11,402 bases of DNA from the NCBI GenBank assembly GCA_025927435.1, contig JAICLM010000053.1:1-11402 (forward strand), given 5' to 3'. Shown here piece after piece: positions 1 to 6,759 of the stretch. The notes under the pieces are model-generated. The model was not told where the DNA came from. It searched no databases and saw only the letters and a list, made by a program, of their open reading frames with translations. How positions within the stretch are numbered: position 1 is the first letter of the stretch; each line of letters opens with the position of its first letter. The stretch comes from Thermoleophilia bacterium. GTDB lineage: Bacteria > Actinomycetota > Thermoleophilia > Gaiellales > Gaiellaceae. The position numbers and the translations under genes were made by a program.

Positions 1-772
1 GAAGAAGCAGGCGCAGGACGCCGTCGAGAACGAGGCCAGGCGCGTCGACATGCCGTACGTCAACCACCGCTGGCTGGGCGGCCTGCTCACGAACTGGCGC
101 ACGATGGCCGACCGCATCGACCGGTTGCACGAGATGCGGCGCCTGCGCGACGAGGGCCAGCTCGAGCTTTTGCCCGCGAAGGAGCGGATCGCGATGGCCG
201 GCGAGCTCGAGAAGCTCGAGGCGAACCTCGGCGGCGTGGCCGACATGCGCCGCCAGCCCGACGCGGTGGTGATCGTCGACCTGAAGAAGGAGGCGCTCGC
301 CGTCCGCGAGGCGCGGCGGCTCGGAGTCCCGGTCGTGGCGCTCGTGGACACGAACTGCGACCCGGACGAGGCCGACTACGTCATCCCGGGCAACGACGAC
401 GCGATCCGCTCGTGCAACCTGATCGTCCACGCACTGGCCGAGGCGGTGAACGACGGGAAGCAGAAGGTGTCGGCGCAGGAGCTGGAGCGGCAGCAGGCCG
501 AGGAGGCGGCTGCGCCGGAGAGCACGCCTGAGGGAGACGCCGAGCAGGTCGAGCCGGGCGCTGCAGTCGAGCCGGCGACCGACGGCGAGAGCGTCCCGGT
601 GCCGACCGGCACGAACCCGGCCAAGGAAGGCGCAGAGGTCGCGAAGGCGTCGGAAGCCGCCCTCGGCGATCCCATGCAGGCTGGAAGCGTCGCCGGCAAG
701 GCCGCCGACGCCGGGCCGGAAGACCCGACCGCCTCCGGCGGCGGCCCTGGGACGGACGGGGAGGAGGCGTAG
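1..772 (+). CDS. rpsB: 30S ribosomal protein S2, 5'-truncated by window edge
   Basis: This is a structural protein of the small ribosomal subunit, needed for S1 binding in bacteria that have S1. The reading frame is open from base 2, so the Met at 50 is internal. About the first 70-75 residues, judged against E. coli S2, lie outside the window. Visible family signatures are VNHRWLGGLLTNW (from about 59), the ELEKLEANLGGVADM helix, VALVDTNCDPDEADYVIPGNDDAIR (written here only as a landmark around 340-410), and a final ALAEAV helix. The conserved core ends near base 463. A tail of about 102 residues rich in Ala, Glu, Gly and Pro follows (464-769), much longer than in E. coli S2, and is probably disordered. 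The stop TAG abuts the tsf start, and the tail's last codons contain the tsf Shine-Dalgarno sequence. The identity is certain; only the true start is unseen. Confidence 0.97.
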   Translation, partial: KKQAQDAVENEARRVDMPYVNHRWLGGLLTNWRTMADRIDRLHEMRRLRDEGQLELLPAKERIAMAGELEKLEANLGGVADMRRQPDAVVIVDLKKEALAVREARRLGVPVVALVDTNCDPDEADYVIPGNDDAIRSCNLIVHALAEAVNDGKQKVSAQELERQQAEEAAAPESTPEGDAEQVEPGAAVEPATDGESVPVPTGTNPAKEGAEVAKASEAALGDPMQAGSVAGKAADAGPEDPTASGGGPGTDGEEA

Positions 773-1579
773 ATGGCTGCGGAGATCTCGGCCCAGCTCG
801 TCCGCGAGCTCAGGGAGCGCACGGGCGCTGGGATGATGGACTGCAAGCGCGCGCTGCAGGACGCGAACGGCGACATGGAGGCCGCCGTCGTCCTCCTGCG
901 CGAGAAGGGCATGGCGCAGGCAGCGAAGCGCGCCGACCGAGCGACGACCGAAGGCCTGGTCGGCTACCGGCTGGCCGACGACGGCTCCCGCGGGACGATG
1001 GTCGCGGTGGGCTGCGAGACCGAGCCGGTGGCGAAGAGCGACGAGTTCCAGGCATTCGGCAAGAAGGTGCTCGAGCTCGTCGAGGCCGAGGGAATCGAGG
1101 CGGCCTCGCAGCTCGAGGACGAGCGCGTCGAGCTGTCCGCGAAGCTCGGCGAGAACATCGTGGTGGCCGGCGCGGCCCGCTTCGAGGCCGTCGAAGGCGG
1201 CCGCATCGCCGCCTACGCCCACCCGCCGGCGAACAAGCTCGGCGTGCTCGTGCACGTCCGCGGCGGGGACGACGACCTCGGGCGCAAGCTCGCGATGCAC
1301 ATCGCCGCGTCCAGCCCGCAGTGGATCGGCCGCGAAGACGTCCCCGAGGACGCGATCGCCGCCGAGCGCGAGATCTTCGCGAACACCGACGAGGTGCAGG
1401 CGAAGCCGGAGCAGGCGCGTGAGAAGATCGTCGAAGGAATGCTGAACAAGCGCTTCTTCGGGGCGAACGTCCTTGCCGAGCAGGAGTGGATCCACGACGG
1501 CTCGCTCAAGGTCGAAAAGGTGCTCGCGGACGCCGGTGCCGAGGTGCTCGAGTTCGAGCGCTTTTCCCTCGCCGGATGA
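773..1579 (+). CDS. tsf: Translation elongation factor Ts (EF-Ts)
   Basis: EF-Ts is the cytosolic guanine-nucleotide exchange factor that releases GDP from EF-Tu. The product has 268 residues, close to E. coli's 283. An N-terminal UBA-like domain (about 1-55) contains RTGAGMMDCKRAL, followed by EKGMAQAAKRADR, the core motif CETEPVAKSDEF (81-92), and a C-terminal end AGAEVLEFERF typical of the family. The ATG at 773 directly follows the rpsB stop and is preceded by GGAGGAGG five bases upstream, which fixes the start. One oddity is that the usual TDFV loop reads T-E-P-V here. In E. coli the Asp80-Phe81 pair of this loop reaches the EF-Tu magnesium site; here the equivalents are Glu84-Pro85. Everything else looks like a functional EF-Ts. 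It is probably co-transcribed with rpsB, as is usual. Confidence 0.98.
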   Translation: MAAEISAQLVRELRERTGAGMMDCKRALQDANGDMEAAVVLLREKGMAQAAKRADRATTEGLVGYRLADDGSRGTMVAVGCETEPVAKSDEFQAFGKKVLELVEAEGIEAASQLEDERVELSAKLGENIVVAGAARFEAVEGGRIAAYAHPPANKLGVLVHVRGGDDDLGRKLAMHIAASSPQWIGREDVPEDAIAAEREIFANTDEVQAKPEQAREKIVEGMLNKRFFGANVLAEQEWIHDGSLKVEKVLADAGAEVLEFERFSLAG

Positions 1580-2346
1580 CGGCGCAGCCGGAGACGGAGA
1601 CCGGCCCCAAGGCATCTGTGCCCGCGTTCCGGCGCGTCCTGCTGAAGCTCTCGGGCGAGGCGCTCATGGGCGAACGCGAGTACGGGATCGATCCGGGCGT
1701 GACCCGGGCGCTGGCGAGGGAGGTCGCGGGCATCCGCGGCGAGGGCGTCGACGTCGCGGTCGTGGTCGGGGGCGGGAACTTCTACCGCGGGCTCGCGGCG
1801 GCGGCCGAGAGCGGGATGGACCGCGCGACCGCCGACTACGCGGGAATGCTCGCCACGCTGCTCAACGCGCTGGCGTTGCAGGACGCGCTCGAGCGCGAGG
1901 GGGCCGACACGCGCGTGCTCTCCGCGCTCGAGGTCTCCGAGGTCGCGGAGCCCTACATCCGCCGGCGCGCCATCCGTCACCTAGAGAAGGGCCGCGTCGT
2001 GATCTTCGCGGCCGGCACGGGCAACCCGTTCTTCACGACGGACACCGCGGCGGCGCTCCGCGCGCTCGAGATGGGCGCGGACGCAATCCTGATGGCGAAG
2101 CACGGCGTCCAGGGCGTGTACGACGGCGACCCCCGGAGCGTCTCCGACGCCGAGTTCCTGCCGCGGATCACGCACCTGGAGGCGATCGAGCGCGGGCTGA
2201 AGGTGATGGACACCACAGCCCTGTCCCTTTGCATGGACAACCGCCTCACGATCCACGTCTTCGAGCTCGCCGAGGGCAACGTCGCGCGCGTCGTGAACGG
2301 CGACGAGGTCGGGACGATCATCGCGACTGACGGCAAGGAGGGCTGA
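1576..2346 (+). CDS. pyrH: UMP kinase (uridylate kinase)
   Basis: This is the bacterial-type amino-acid-kinase-fold enzyme that phosphorylates UMP to UDP with ATP, in the cytosol. The chosen ATG at 1576 overlaps the tsf stop (ATGA) and gives 256 residues. It adds about 18 residues ahead of the core RRVLLKLSGEAL. A GTG at 1618 is an alternative start, and the frame is also open further upstream inside tsf, but neither has a clear ribosome binding site. Motifs are LLKLSGEAL (22-30), VVVGGGNFYRG (62-72), AAGTGNPFFTTDTAAALRA (about 145-163, with the catalytic-region Asp156) and a C-terminal VARVVNGDEVGTII. The adenine-side loop reads AKHGVQGVYDGDP. The widely conserved Asp of VDGV is Gln179, and the loop has one residue more than E. 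coli. Its place between tsf and frr is the canonical one. Confidence 0.97.
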   Translation: MTAQPETETGPKASVPAFRRVLLKLSGEALMGEREYGIDPGVTRALAREVAGIRGEGVDVAVVVGGGNFYRGLAAAAESGMDRATADYAGMLATLLNALALQDALEREGADTRVLSALEVSEVAEPYIRRRAIRHLEKGRVVIFAAGTGNPFFTTDTAAALRALEMGADAILMAKHGVQGVYDGDPRSVSDAEFLPRITHLEAIERGLKVMDTTALSLCMDNRLTIHVFELAEGNVARVVNGDEVGTIIATDGKEG

Positions 2347-2349
2347 CGC

Positions 2350-2913
2350 ATGGCAACTGCAGAAGAGCTGATCAACGGCGCCCGCGACCGCATGGTCAAG
2401 TCGGTCGAGCACGCCAAGGCGGGGTTCGCAACCGTCCGCACGGGCCGTGCTTCCGCCTCGCTCCTCGACCGGATCGAGGTCGACTACTACGGGACGCCGA
2501 CGCCGCTGCGCCAGCTCTCGACGATCAGCGTCCCCGATCCGCGCATGCTCACGGTGCAGCCGTTCGACCCGGGCTCGATCAGGGCGATCGAGAAGGCGAT
2601 CCAGGAGTCCGATCTCGGCCTCACGCCGTCGAACGACGGCAAGCTGATCCGCCTGCCCATCCCGCAGCTCACCGAGGAGCGGCGGAAGGAGCTCGTCAAG
2701 GTCGTGCGCAACATGGCCGAGGAGCACCGGGTCGCCGTCCGCGAGATCCGGCGCGACGCGATGCGGCACCTCAAGGAGCTCGTGGACAACGGCGAGGTCG
2801 GCGCCGACGACGAGCACCGCGCCGAGGGCCGAGTCCAGGAGCTGACGGACGAGCACACGAAGCAGATCGACGAGCTGCTCAAGCACAAGGAGGCCGAGGT
2901 GATGGAGGTCTAG
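2350..2913 (+). CDS. frr: Ribosome recycling factor
   Basis: RRF splits post-termination ribosomes together with EF-G. The product has 187 residues against about 185 in E. coli. The two family regions are clear. The N-terminal helix plus VRTGRASASLLDRIEVDYYG and the beta domain lead into SVPDPRMLTVQPFD. The C-terminal long helices contain TEERRKELVKVVRNMAEEHR, VREIRRDAMRHLKEL and the ending LLKHKEAEVMEV. The ATG lies three bases after the pyrH stop and is preceded by AAGGAGGG (2335-2342) with seven bases of spacing, so the start is well supported. The TAG stop shares its last base with the GTG start of uppS. Nothing unusual was seen. Confidence 0.98.
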   Translation: MATAEELINGARDRMVKSVEHAKAGFATVRTGRASASLLDRIEVDYYGTPTPLRQLSTISVPDPRMLTVQPFDPGSIRAIEKAIQESDLGLTPSNDGKLIRLPIPQLTEERRKELVKVVRNMAEEHRVAVREIRRDAMRHLKELVDNGEVGADDEHRAEGRVQELTDEHTKQIDELLKHKEAEVMEV

Positions 2914-3644
2914 TGACCTCCCTCCCGGGCACCGACGTCAGCCCCGAAGAGCATCTGCCGGAGGTCGCGCACGCGGTCGCGATCATCATGGATGGGAACG
3001 GACGCTGGGCCGCGGAGCACGGCGTCTCGGTCGCCGACGGGCACCGAGCCGGATCGCGGGCGCTGCGGCCTGTCGTCGAGGAGGCGATCGACCTCGGGAT
3101 CGAGTCCCTCGTCGTCTACGCGTTCTCGACCGAGAACTGGAGCCGCGACGCCGGCGAGGTCGGCGCACTGATGGAGATCTTCGGCGAGACGATCGACCGC
3201 GAGCTGGAGGATCTCGCCGCGCAGGGCGTCCGCTGCCGTTTCGTCGGCCGCCGCGACCGCGCTCCCGGCTGGCTGCGCTCGAAGATGGAGCACCTCGAGG
3301 CCGCGACCGCCGACAAGACGAGGCTCCAGCTCTGGATCGCCTTCGACTACGGGGGTCGCGCCGAGCTCGTCGACGCTGCCCGCCGGCTGCTCGAGAGCGG
3401 CACCGACCCCGACGAGGTGGACGAGGCCGCGCTCGCCGCCTGTCTCTACGAGCCACAGATGCTTGACCCCGACCTCGTGATCCGCACCTCGGGAGAGCGC
3501 CGCATCTCGAACTTCCTCCTCTGGCAGTCCGCCTACGCCGAGTACGTCTTCACCGACACGCTCTGGCCCGACTTCGGGCCGGAGGAGCTCCGGACCGCGA
3601 TCGAGGAGTACGCGCGCCGGCGCCGTAGATTCGGCGGACGTTGA
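2913..3644 (+). CDS. uppS: Isoprenyl transferase (undecaprenyl diphosphate synthase, UppS family)
   Basis: This is a cis-prenyltransferase that condenses isopentenyl diphosphate units onto an allylic diphosphate to make the polyprenyl carrier for cell-wall synthesis. The product has 243 residues. Motif I, MDGNGRWA, carries the catalytic Asp27. It is followed by GHRAG (43-47), VVYAFSTENWSR (67-78), and the C-terminal block IRTSGERRISNFLLWQSAYAE. That block holds Arg191, Arg197, Ser199 and Glu210, equivalent to E. coli Arg194, Arg200, Ser202 and Glu213. The start is GTG at 2913, overlapping the frr TAG by one base, with GGAGGT three bases upstream. The product length cannot be predicted from sequence alone; mycobacteria, for example, have short- and long-chain versions. 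Neighbouring dxr and ispG supply its substrate pathway, and the pairing with cdsA is conserved. Confidence 0.95.
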   Translation: MTSLPGTDVSPEEHLPEVAHAVAIIMDGNGRWAAEHGVSVADGHRAGSRALRPVVEEAIDLGIESLVVYAFSTENWSRDAGEVGALMEIFGETIDRELEDLAAQGVRCRFVGRRDRAPGWLRSKMEHLEAATADKTRLQLWIAFDYGGRAELVDAARRLLESGTDPDEVDEAALAACLYEPQMLDPDLVIRTSGERRISNFLLWQSAYAEYVFTDTLWPDFGPEELRTAIEEYARRRRRFGGR

Positions 3645-4444
3645 GCAACTTCGCTTCCCGCATCCTGGTCGCGGCGGTCGGCCTCCCGCTCGTGCTGGGC
3701 GTGCTCTGGCTCGGCGGCTGGTGGCTGTTCACGCTCCTCGCCGTCGCCGCGTGCGTCGGGGTGCACGAGTTCGTGACGACGGCGCGGCCCCTGCGGCCGC
3801 TCGCGCCCGCGGTGTACGGCGGCGCGCTGCTCGCCCTCTTCGGCGCAGAGTCGGGAGGAGTGGTGTGGCTGCTCGGCGGCTTTCTCGCCACCTTCGTTCT
3901 CGCATTCGTGCTTCACGCGGTCTCGAGCACGCGCGCGCCGACGACGGCCGCGGTCGGGTCCACGGTCCTCGGCGCAGCCTGGATCGGGCTGGGGCTCGGC
4001 TTTTTCCTCCTGCTGCGCGAGATGCACGATCACGGGCGCCTGATCGCGTTCACGGTCGTGCTCACGGCGTGGGCCGCGGCGACCTTCGCCTACTTCGGGG
4101 GGCGGTGGCTCGGCCGCCACAAGCTCGCGCCGCGTCTCTCGCCGGGCAAGTCGTGGGAGGGGTTGCTGATCGGAGCGGCGGCGGGGGTCTTCGTGTCGTT
4201 CATCGCCCTCTACGACACGCGCGACAAGTACCTGGGCGTGTGGCAGGCCGTCGTCCTCGGGCTCGTGCTCGTGCTCGCCGAGGTGATCGGCGACCTCTTC
4301 GAGTCGGCGCTGAAGCGCGACCTCGAGGTGAAGGACACGGGTCGGCTGCTCGGCGGCCACGGCGGCATGCTCGACCGGATCGACGGGCTGCTCTTCGCCG
4401 CTCCTGCCGCGTATTTCCTCGTCGTCGCCTACGGCTTTCACTAG
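3641..4444 (+). CDS. cdsA: Phosphatidate cytidylyltransferase (CDP-diacylglycerol synthase)
   Basis: This integral membrane enzyme makes CDP-diacylglycerol from phosphatidic acid and CTP, the branch point of phospholipid synthesis. The product has 267 residues with about eight hydrophobic segments. The full PROSITE-type signature lies at residues 222-248: SALKRDLEVKD, then GGHGGMLDRID with the metal-binding acidic residues. Upstream is KLAPRLSPGKSWEG. A TTG start at 3641 overlaps the uppS stop (TTGA). The ribosome binding site is weak, so coupling is likely. The oddity is in the segment that normally reads D-[ST]-x-[AG]-Y (E. coli ADSGAY). Here it is WAAATFAYFGGR, so Ala147 stands where Asp is usual. 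The signature residues are intact, so activity is still expected. The gene ends 21 bases before dxr. Confidence 0.95.
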   Translation: MSNFASRILVAAVGLPLVLGVLWLGGWWLFTLLAVAACVGVHEFVTTARPLRPLAPAVYGGALLALFGAESGGVVWLLGGFLATFVLAFVLHAVSSTRAPTTAAVGSTVLGAAWIGLGLGFFLLLREMHDHGRLIAFTVVLTAWAAATFAYFGGRWLGRHKLAPRLSPGKSWEGLLIGAAAGVFVSFIALYDTRDKYLGVWQAVVLGLVLVLAEVIGDLFESALKRDLEVKDTGRLLGGHGGMLDRIDGLLFAAPAAYFLVVAYGFH

Positions 4445-4453
4445 CCGACTCCC

Positions 4454-4459
4454 TACACT
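4454..4459 (+). promoter_or_regulatory. Possible -10 box for leaderless-type transcription of dxr
   Basis: TACACT fits the TANNNT consensus of actinobacterial -10 elements. It lies in the only sizeable gap between cdsA and dxr, and its last base is six bases before the dxr GTG. That is the spacing expected if transcription starts at or next to the start codon. dxr has no Shine-Dalgarno sequence (GAGCAG precedes the GTG), which fits a leaderless mRNA. No convincing -35 element is seen 16-18 bases upstream. A chance match is possible, though T/A-rich hexamers are scarce in this GC-rich DNA. Confidence 0.35.
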
Positions 4460-4465
4460 GAGCAG

Positions 4466-5527
4466 GTGAAACGCGTTGCGCTGCTCGGGGCCACGGGGTC
4501 GATCGGTCGCCAGGCGATCGAGATCGTCGAGGCGCATCCCGGGCTGGAGCTCTGCGCCGCAGCCTCCGGTTCGACGCCGCTCGACGACGTCGACAGCCCG
4601 CTGAAGGAGGTCGGCGGCGACCTGACCGAGCTGCTCGAGCGCGCACAGCCCGACGTCGTTCTCAACGCCGTCGTCGGCTTCGCCGGGGTGCACGCGACGC
4701 TCTGGGCGCTCGAGCGTGGCGTCGACCTCGCGCTCGCGAACAAGGAGAGCCTCGTCGCCGCAGGAGAGCTGGCACTCGCCGCCCGTGAGCGGGGGCGTGG
4801 CCGGATCCTCCCTGTCGACAGCGAGCACTCGGCCCTCTTCCAGTGCCTCGAGGGGCGCGAGCCGGAGCAGGTCGAGACGCTCGTGCTCACCGGCTCGGGC
4901 GGGCCCTTCCGCGGCCGCACGCGCGCCGAGCTCGAGGACGTCACACCCGAGCAGGCGCTCGCACATCCAACCTGGCGCATGGGGCCGAAGATCACGGTGG
5001 ATTCCGCAACGCTCGCGAACAAGGGGCTCGAGGTGATCGAGGCGCACTATCTGTTCGACCTTCCCTACGACCGCATCGAGGTGGTGATCCAGCCGACGTC
5101 GATCGTGCACTCGCTCGTCCGCTTCCGTGACGGCGCGTCGCTCGCTCATCTCGGCTACCCCGACATGCGCGTGCCGATCTCGTACGCGCTCACATATCCG
5201 GAGCGCGCCGCGACGCCGCTGCCGCCGCTCGACCTCACCTCGCTGACGCTGGAGTTCTTGCCGCCAGACACCGACACATTCCCGATGCTCGCGCTCGCGC
5301 GGGCAGCCGGCCAGGAAGGTGGCAGCGCACCGTGCGTGTACAACGCCGCGAACGAGGTCGCCGTCGCCGCGTTCCTCGCGGGCCGCCTGCCGTTCCTCGG
5401 GATCCCGGAGGTCGTGGGGGAGACGCTCGCGACCGCAGGCACCGATCCGGTTCGCGACGTCGACGACCTCGTCGACGCCGACCGCACCGCGCGCGAGATC
5501 GCGGAAGGAGCGCTCGCGGCGGCATGA
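4466..5527 (+). CDS. dxr: 1-deoxy-D-xylulose 5-phosphate reductoisomerase (short form)
   Basis: Dxr is the NADPH- and divalent-metal-dependent enzyme that makes 2-C-methyl-D-erythritol 4-phosphate, the committed step of the MEP isoprenoid pathway and the target of fosmidomycin. Motifs are the nucleotide-binding LLGATGSIGRQA at the N-terminus, LANKESLV, LPVDSEHSALFQ with metal ligands Asp118 and Glu120, LTGSGGPFRG, DSATLANKGLE with Glu189, and YNAANEVAVAAFL. Length is 353 residues, against about 385-400 for most homologues. The shortfall is mainly in the NADPH domain between residues 35 and 65; metal Asp118 aligns with E. coli Asp150. GTG at 4466 is the only sensible start. It lacks a Shine-Dalgarno sequence. 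The stop overlaps the rseP ATG (ATGA). All catalytic residues I can place are present, so it should be active. Confidence 0.96.
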   Translation: MKRVALLGATGSIGRQAIEIVEAHPGLELCAAASGSTPLDDVDSPLKEVGGDLTELLERAQPDVVLNAVVGFAGVHATLWALERGVDLALANKESLVAAGELALAARERGRGRILPVDSEHSALFQCLEGREPEQVETLVLTGSGGPFRGRTRAELEDVTPEQALAHPTWRMGPKITVDSATLANKGLEVIEAHYLFDLPYDRIEVVIQPTSIVHSLVRFRDGASLAHLGYPDMRVPISYALTYPERAATPLPPLDLTSLTLEFLPPDTDTFPMLALARAAGQEGGSAPCVYNAANEVAVAAFLAGRLPFLGIPEVVGETLATAGTDPVRDVDDLVDADRTAREIAEGALAAA

Positions 5528-6759
5528 CCTGGCTGATCGTGATCCTCGGTCTCGTGCTGGTCGTGTTCGTGCACGAGCTGGGCCACTTCTCGGTCGCGCT
5601 CGCGGTCGGGATGCGGCCGCGAAGCTTCTACATCGGCTTCCCGCCCGCACTCGTGAAGGTGCGGCGCAACGGGATCGAGTACGGGATCGGCATGATCCCG
5701 CTCGGCGGTCTCGTCCGGATCCCCGGAATGCACCGGCCGAGCGCGGCAGACCTTCGTACGTTCGTCGAGCCTGCCGTGCGCGAGCAGCCCGCGCTCGCAC
5801 CGACCGTGGGCGCCGTTCGGCGCGCGCTCGACGCCGAGGATTACGACGCCGCCCGGCGCGCCTATCCGGAGCTGGAGCAGGACGTGGCCGCGGCGGGCCT
5901 GTCACCCGCTGCGAGGCGCTCGGCCGGGCGGGCGCTGCGCGACCTCGAGGAGGGGACTGCCCCCGATGCGTACTGGCGCGCGTCGACGTGGAAGCGCGTT
6001 GCCGTGATCGCCGCCGGGCCGCTAGCGAACATCTTCCTCGCGTTCGCGATTCTCTTCACCGTCTTCGCTGTGAGCGGCGGCCCTGCACAGACACCGCACT
6101 ACACGAACAGAGTCGACAGCGTCGAGGCGGGGACCCCGGCGGCGGCCGCCGGCCTCCGGACAGGGGATCGCATCGTCGCTGTCAACGGCGTCCCGACCCG
6201 CACGTTCGGGTCGGTCTCGCATCTGATCGGAGGGAGCAACGGGCGCCCGGTAGTGCTGAGAGTGGTGCGGAACGGGCGGCGCCTGAGCGTCGGCCCCCGG
6301 TCGACCATTCGCAGCCAGGGCCGCTGGATCTTCGGTTTCTCGCCGGAACCGCGAGTCGTGAGCTACACCGTCGGAGGGGCCGCGCGCACCGCGGGATCCG
6401 ACCTGTGGCAAGTCGTGACCGGCACTGCCGCGGGGTTCCGCGGGCTCTTCTCCCACGAGGGGCGGAGCCAGCTCTCCGGCCCGGTCGGGATCGTCCAGGT
6501 CTCGCACAGCCAGCTCGAGGCCGGCGGCACGTGGTACCTCCAGATCCTTGCGTTCGTGAGCATGTCGCTCGCGCTCATCAACCTCCTGCCGCTGCTGCCC
6601 CTGGACGGCGGACACATCCTCTTCTCGCTCATCGAGGGAGTCCGTCGCCGCGCTCTCGCCCGCGAGGTGTACGAGCGCGTCTCCGTGGTCGGCTTCGCGT
6701 TCATCCTGCTCGTGATGGTGATCGCGTTCTCGAACGACGTCTCCGGCGCTCCGCACTGA
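5524..6759 (+). CDS. rseP: RseP/Rip1-like site-2 intramembrane zinc metalloprotease (M50)
   Basis: This is a polytopic membrane protease that cleaves transmembrane segments, typically of anti-sigma factors, in regulated intramembrane proteolysis. The product has 411 residues. Transmembrane segment 1 (about 2-26) holds the zinc motif HELGH (17-21). The membrane-associated beta region contains YIGFPP and MIPLGGLVRIPG. Segment 2 includes VIAAGPLAN. One PDZ domain spans about 196-265, with AGLRTGDRIVAVNG. Segment 3 leads to LPLDGGHIL with zinc-ligand Asp361, and segment 4 lies near 385-405. The stretch between Met69 and Tyr150 is about 80 residues; RseP and mycobacterial Rip1 have roughly 20-25 there. 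The extra part is charged and helix-prone. ATG at 5524 overlaps the dxr stop. The dxr-rseP-ispG order is widely conserved. The substrate cannot be named; no anti-sigma factor gene is present here. Confidence 0.93.
   Translation: MTWLIVILGLVLVVFVHELGHFSVALAVGMRPRSFYIGFPPALVKVRRNGIEYGIGMIPLGGLVRIPGMHRPSAADLRTFVEPAVREQPALAPTVGAVRRALDAEDYDAARRAYPELEQDVAAAGLSPAARRSAGRALRDLEEGTAPDAYWRASTWKRVAVIAAGPLANIFLAFAILFTVFAVSGGPAQTPHYTNRVDSVEAGTPAAAAGLRTGDRIVAVNGVPTRTFGSVSHLIGGSNGRPVVLRVVRNGRRLSVGPRSTIRSQGRWIFGFSPEPRVVSYTVGGAARTAGSDLWQVVTGTAAGFRGLFSHEGRSQLSGPVGIVQVSHSQLEAGGTWYLQILAFVSMSLALINLLPLLPLDGGHILFSLIEGVRRRALAREVYERVSVVGFAFILLVMVIAFSNDVSGAPH

Noticed and set aside
50..52. ATG at 50 as the rpsB start
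   Set aside because: The conserved S2 frame continues to the window edge, and the residues before this Met align with S2.
1486..1575. Upstream extension of pyrH to an ATG at 1486 within tsf
   Set aside because: It would overlap tsf by about 94 bases and add Arg-rich residues unlike any PyrH N-terminus. The ATGA overlap at 1576 is simpler.
1981..2886. 301-codon minus-strand open frame opposite pyrH and frr
   Set aside because: It spans two confident genes on the other strand. Composition is typical of GC-driven shadows, with no ribosome binding site or domain.
3533..5905. 790-codon open frame on the minus strand across cdsA, dxr and rseP
   Set aside because: It is opposite three unmistakable genes. 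Its translation is Arg/Ala/Glu/Asp-rich with no recognisable domain. Long antisense frames are expected where third positions are nearly all G or C.
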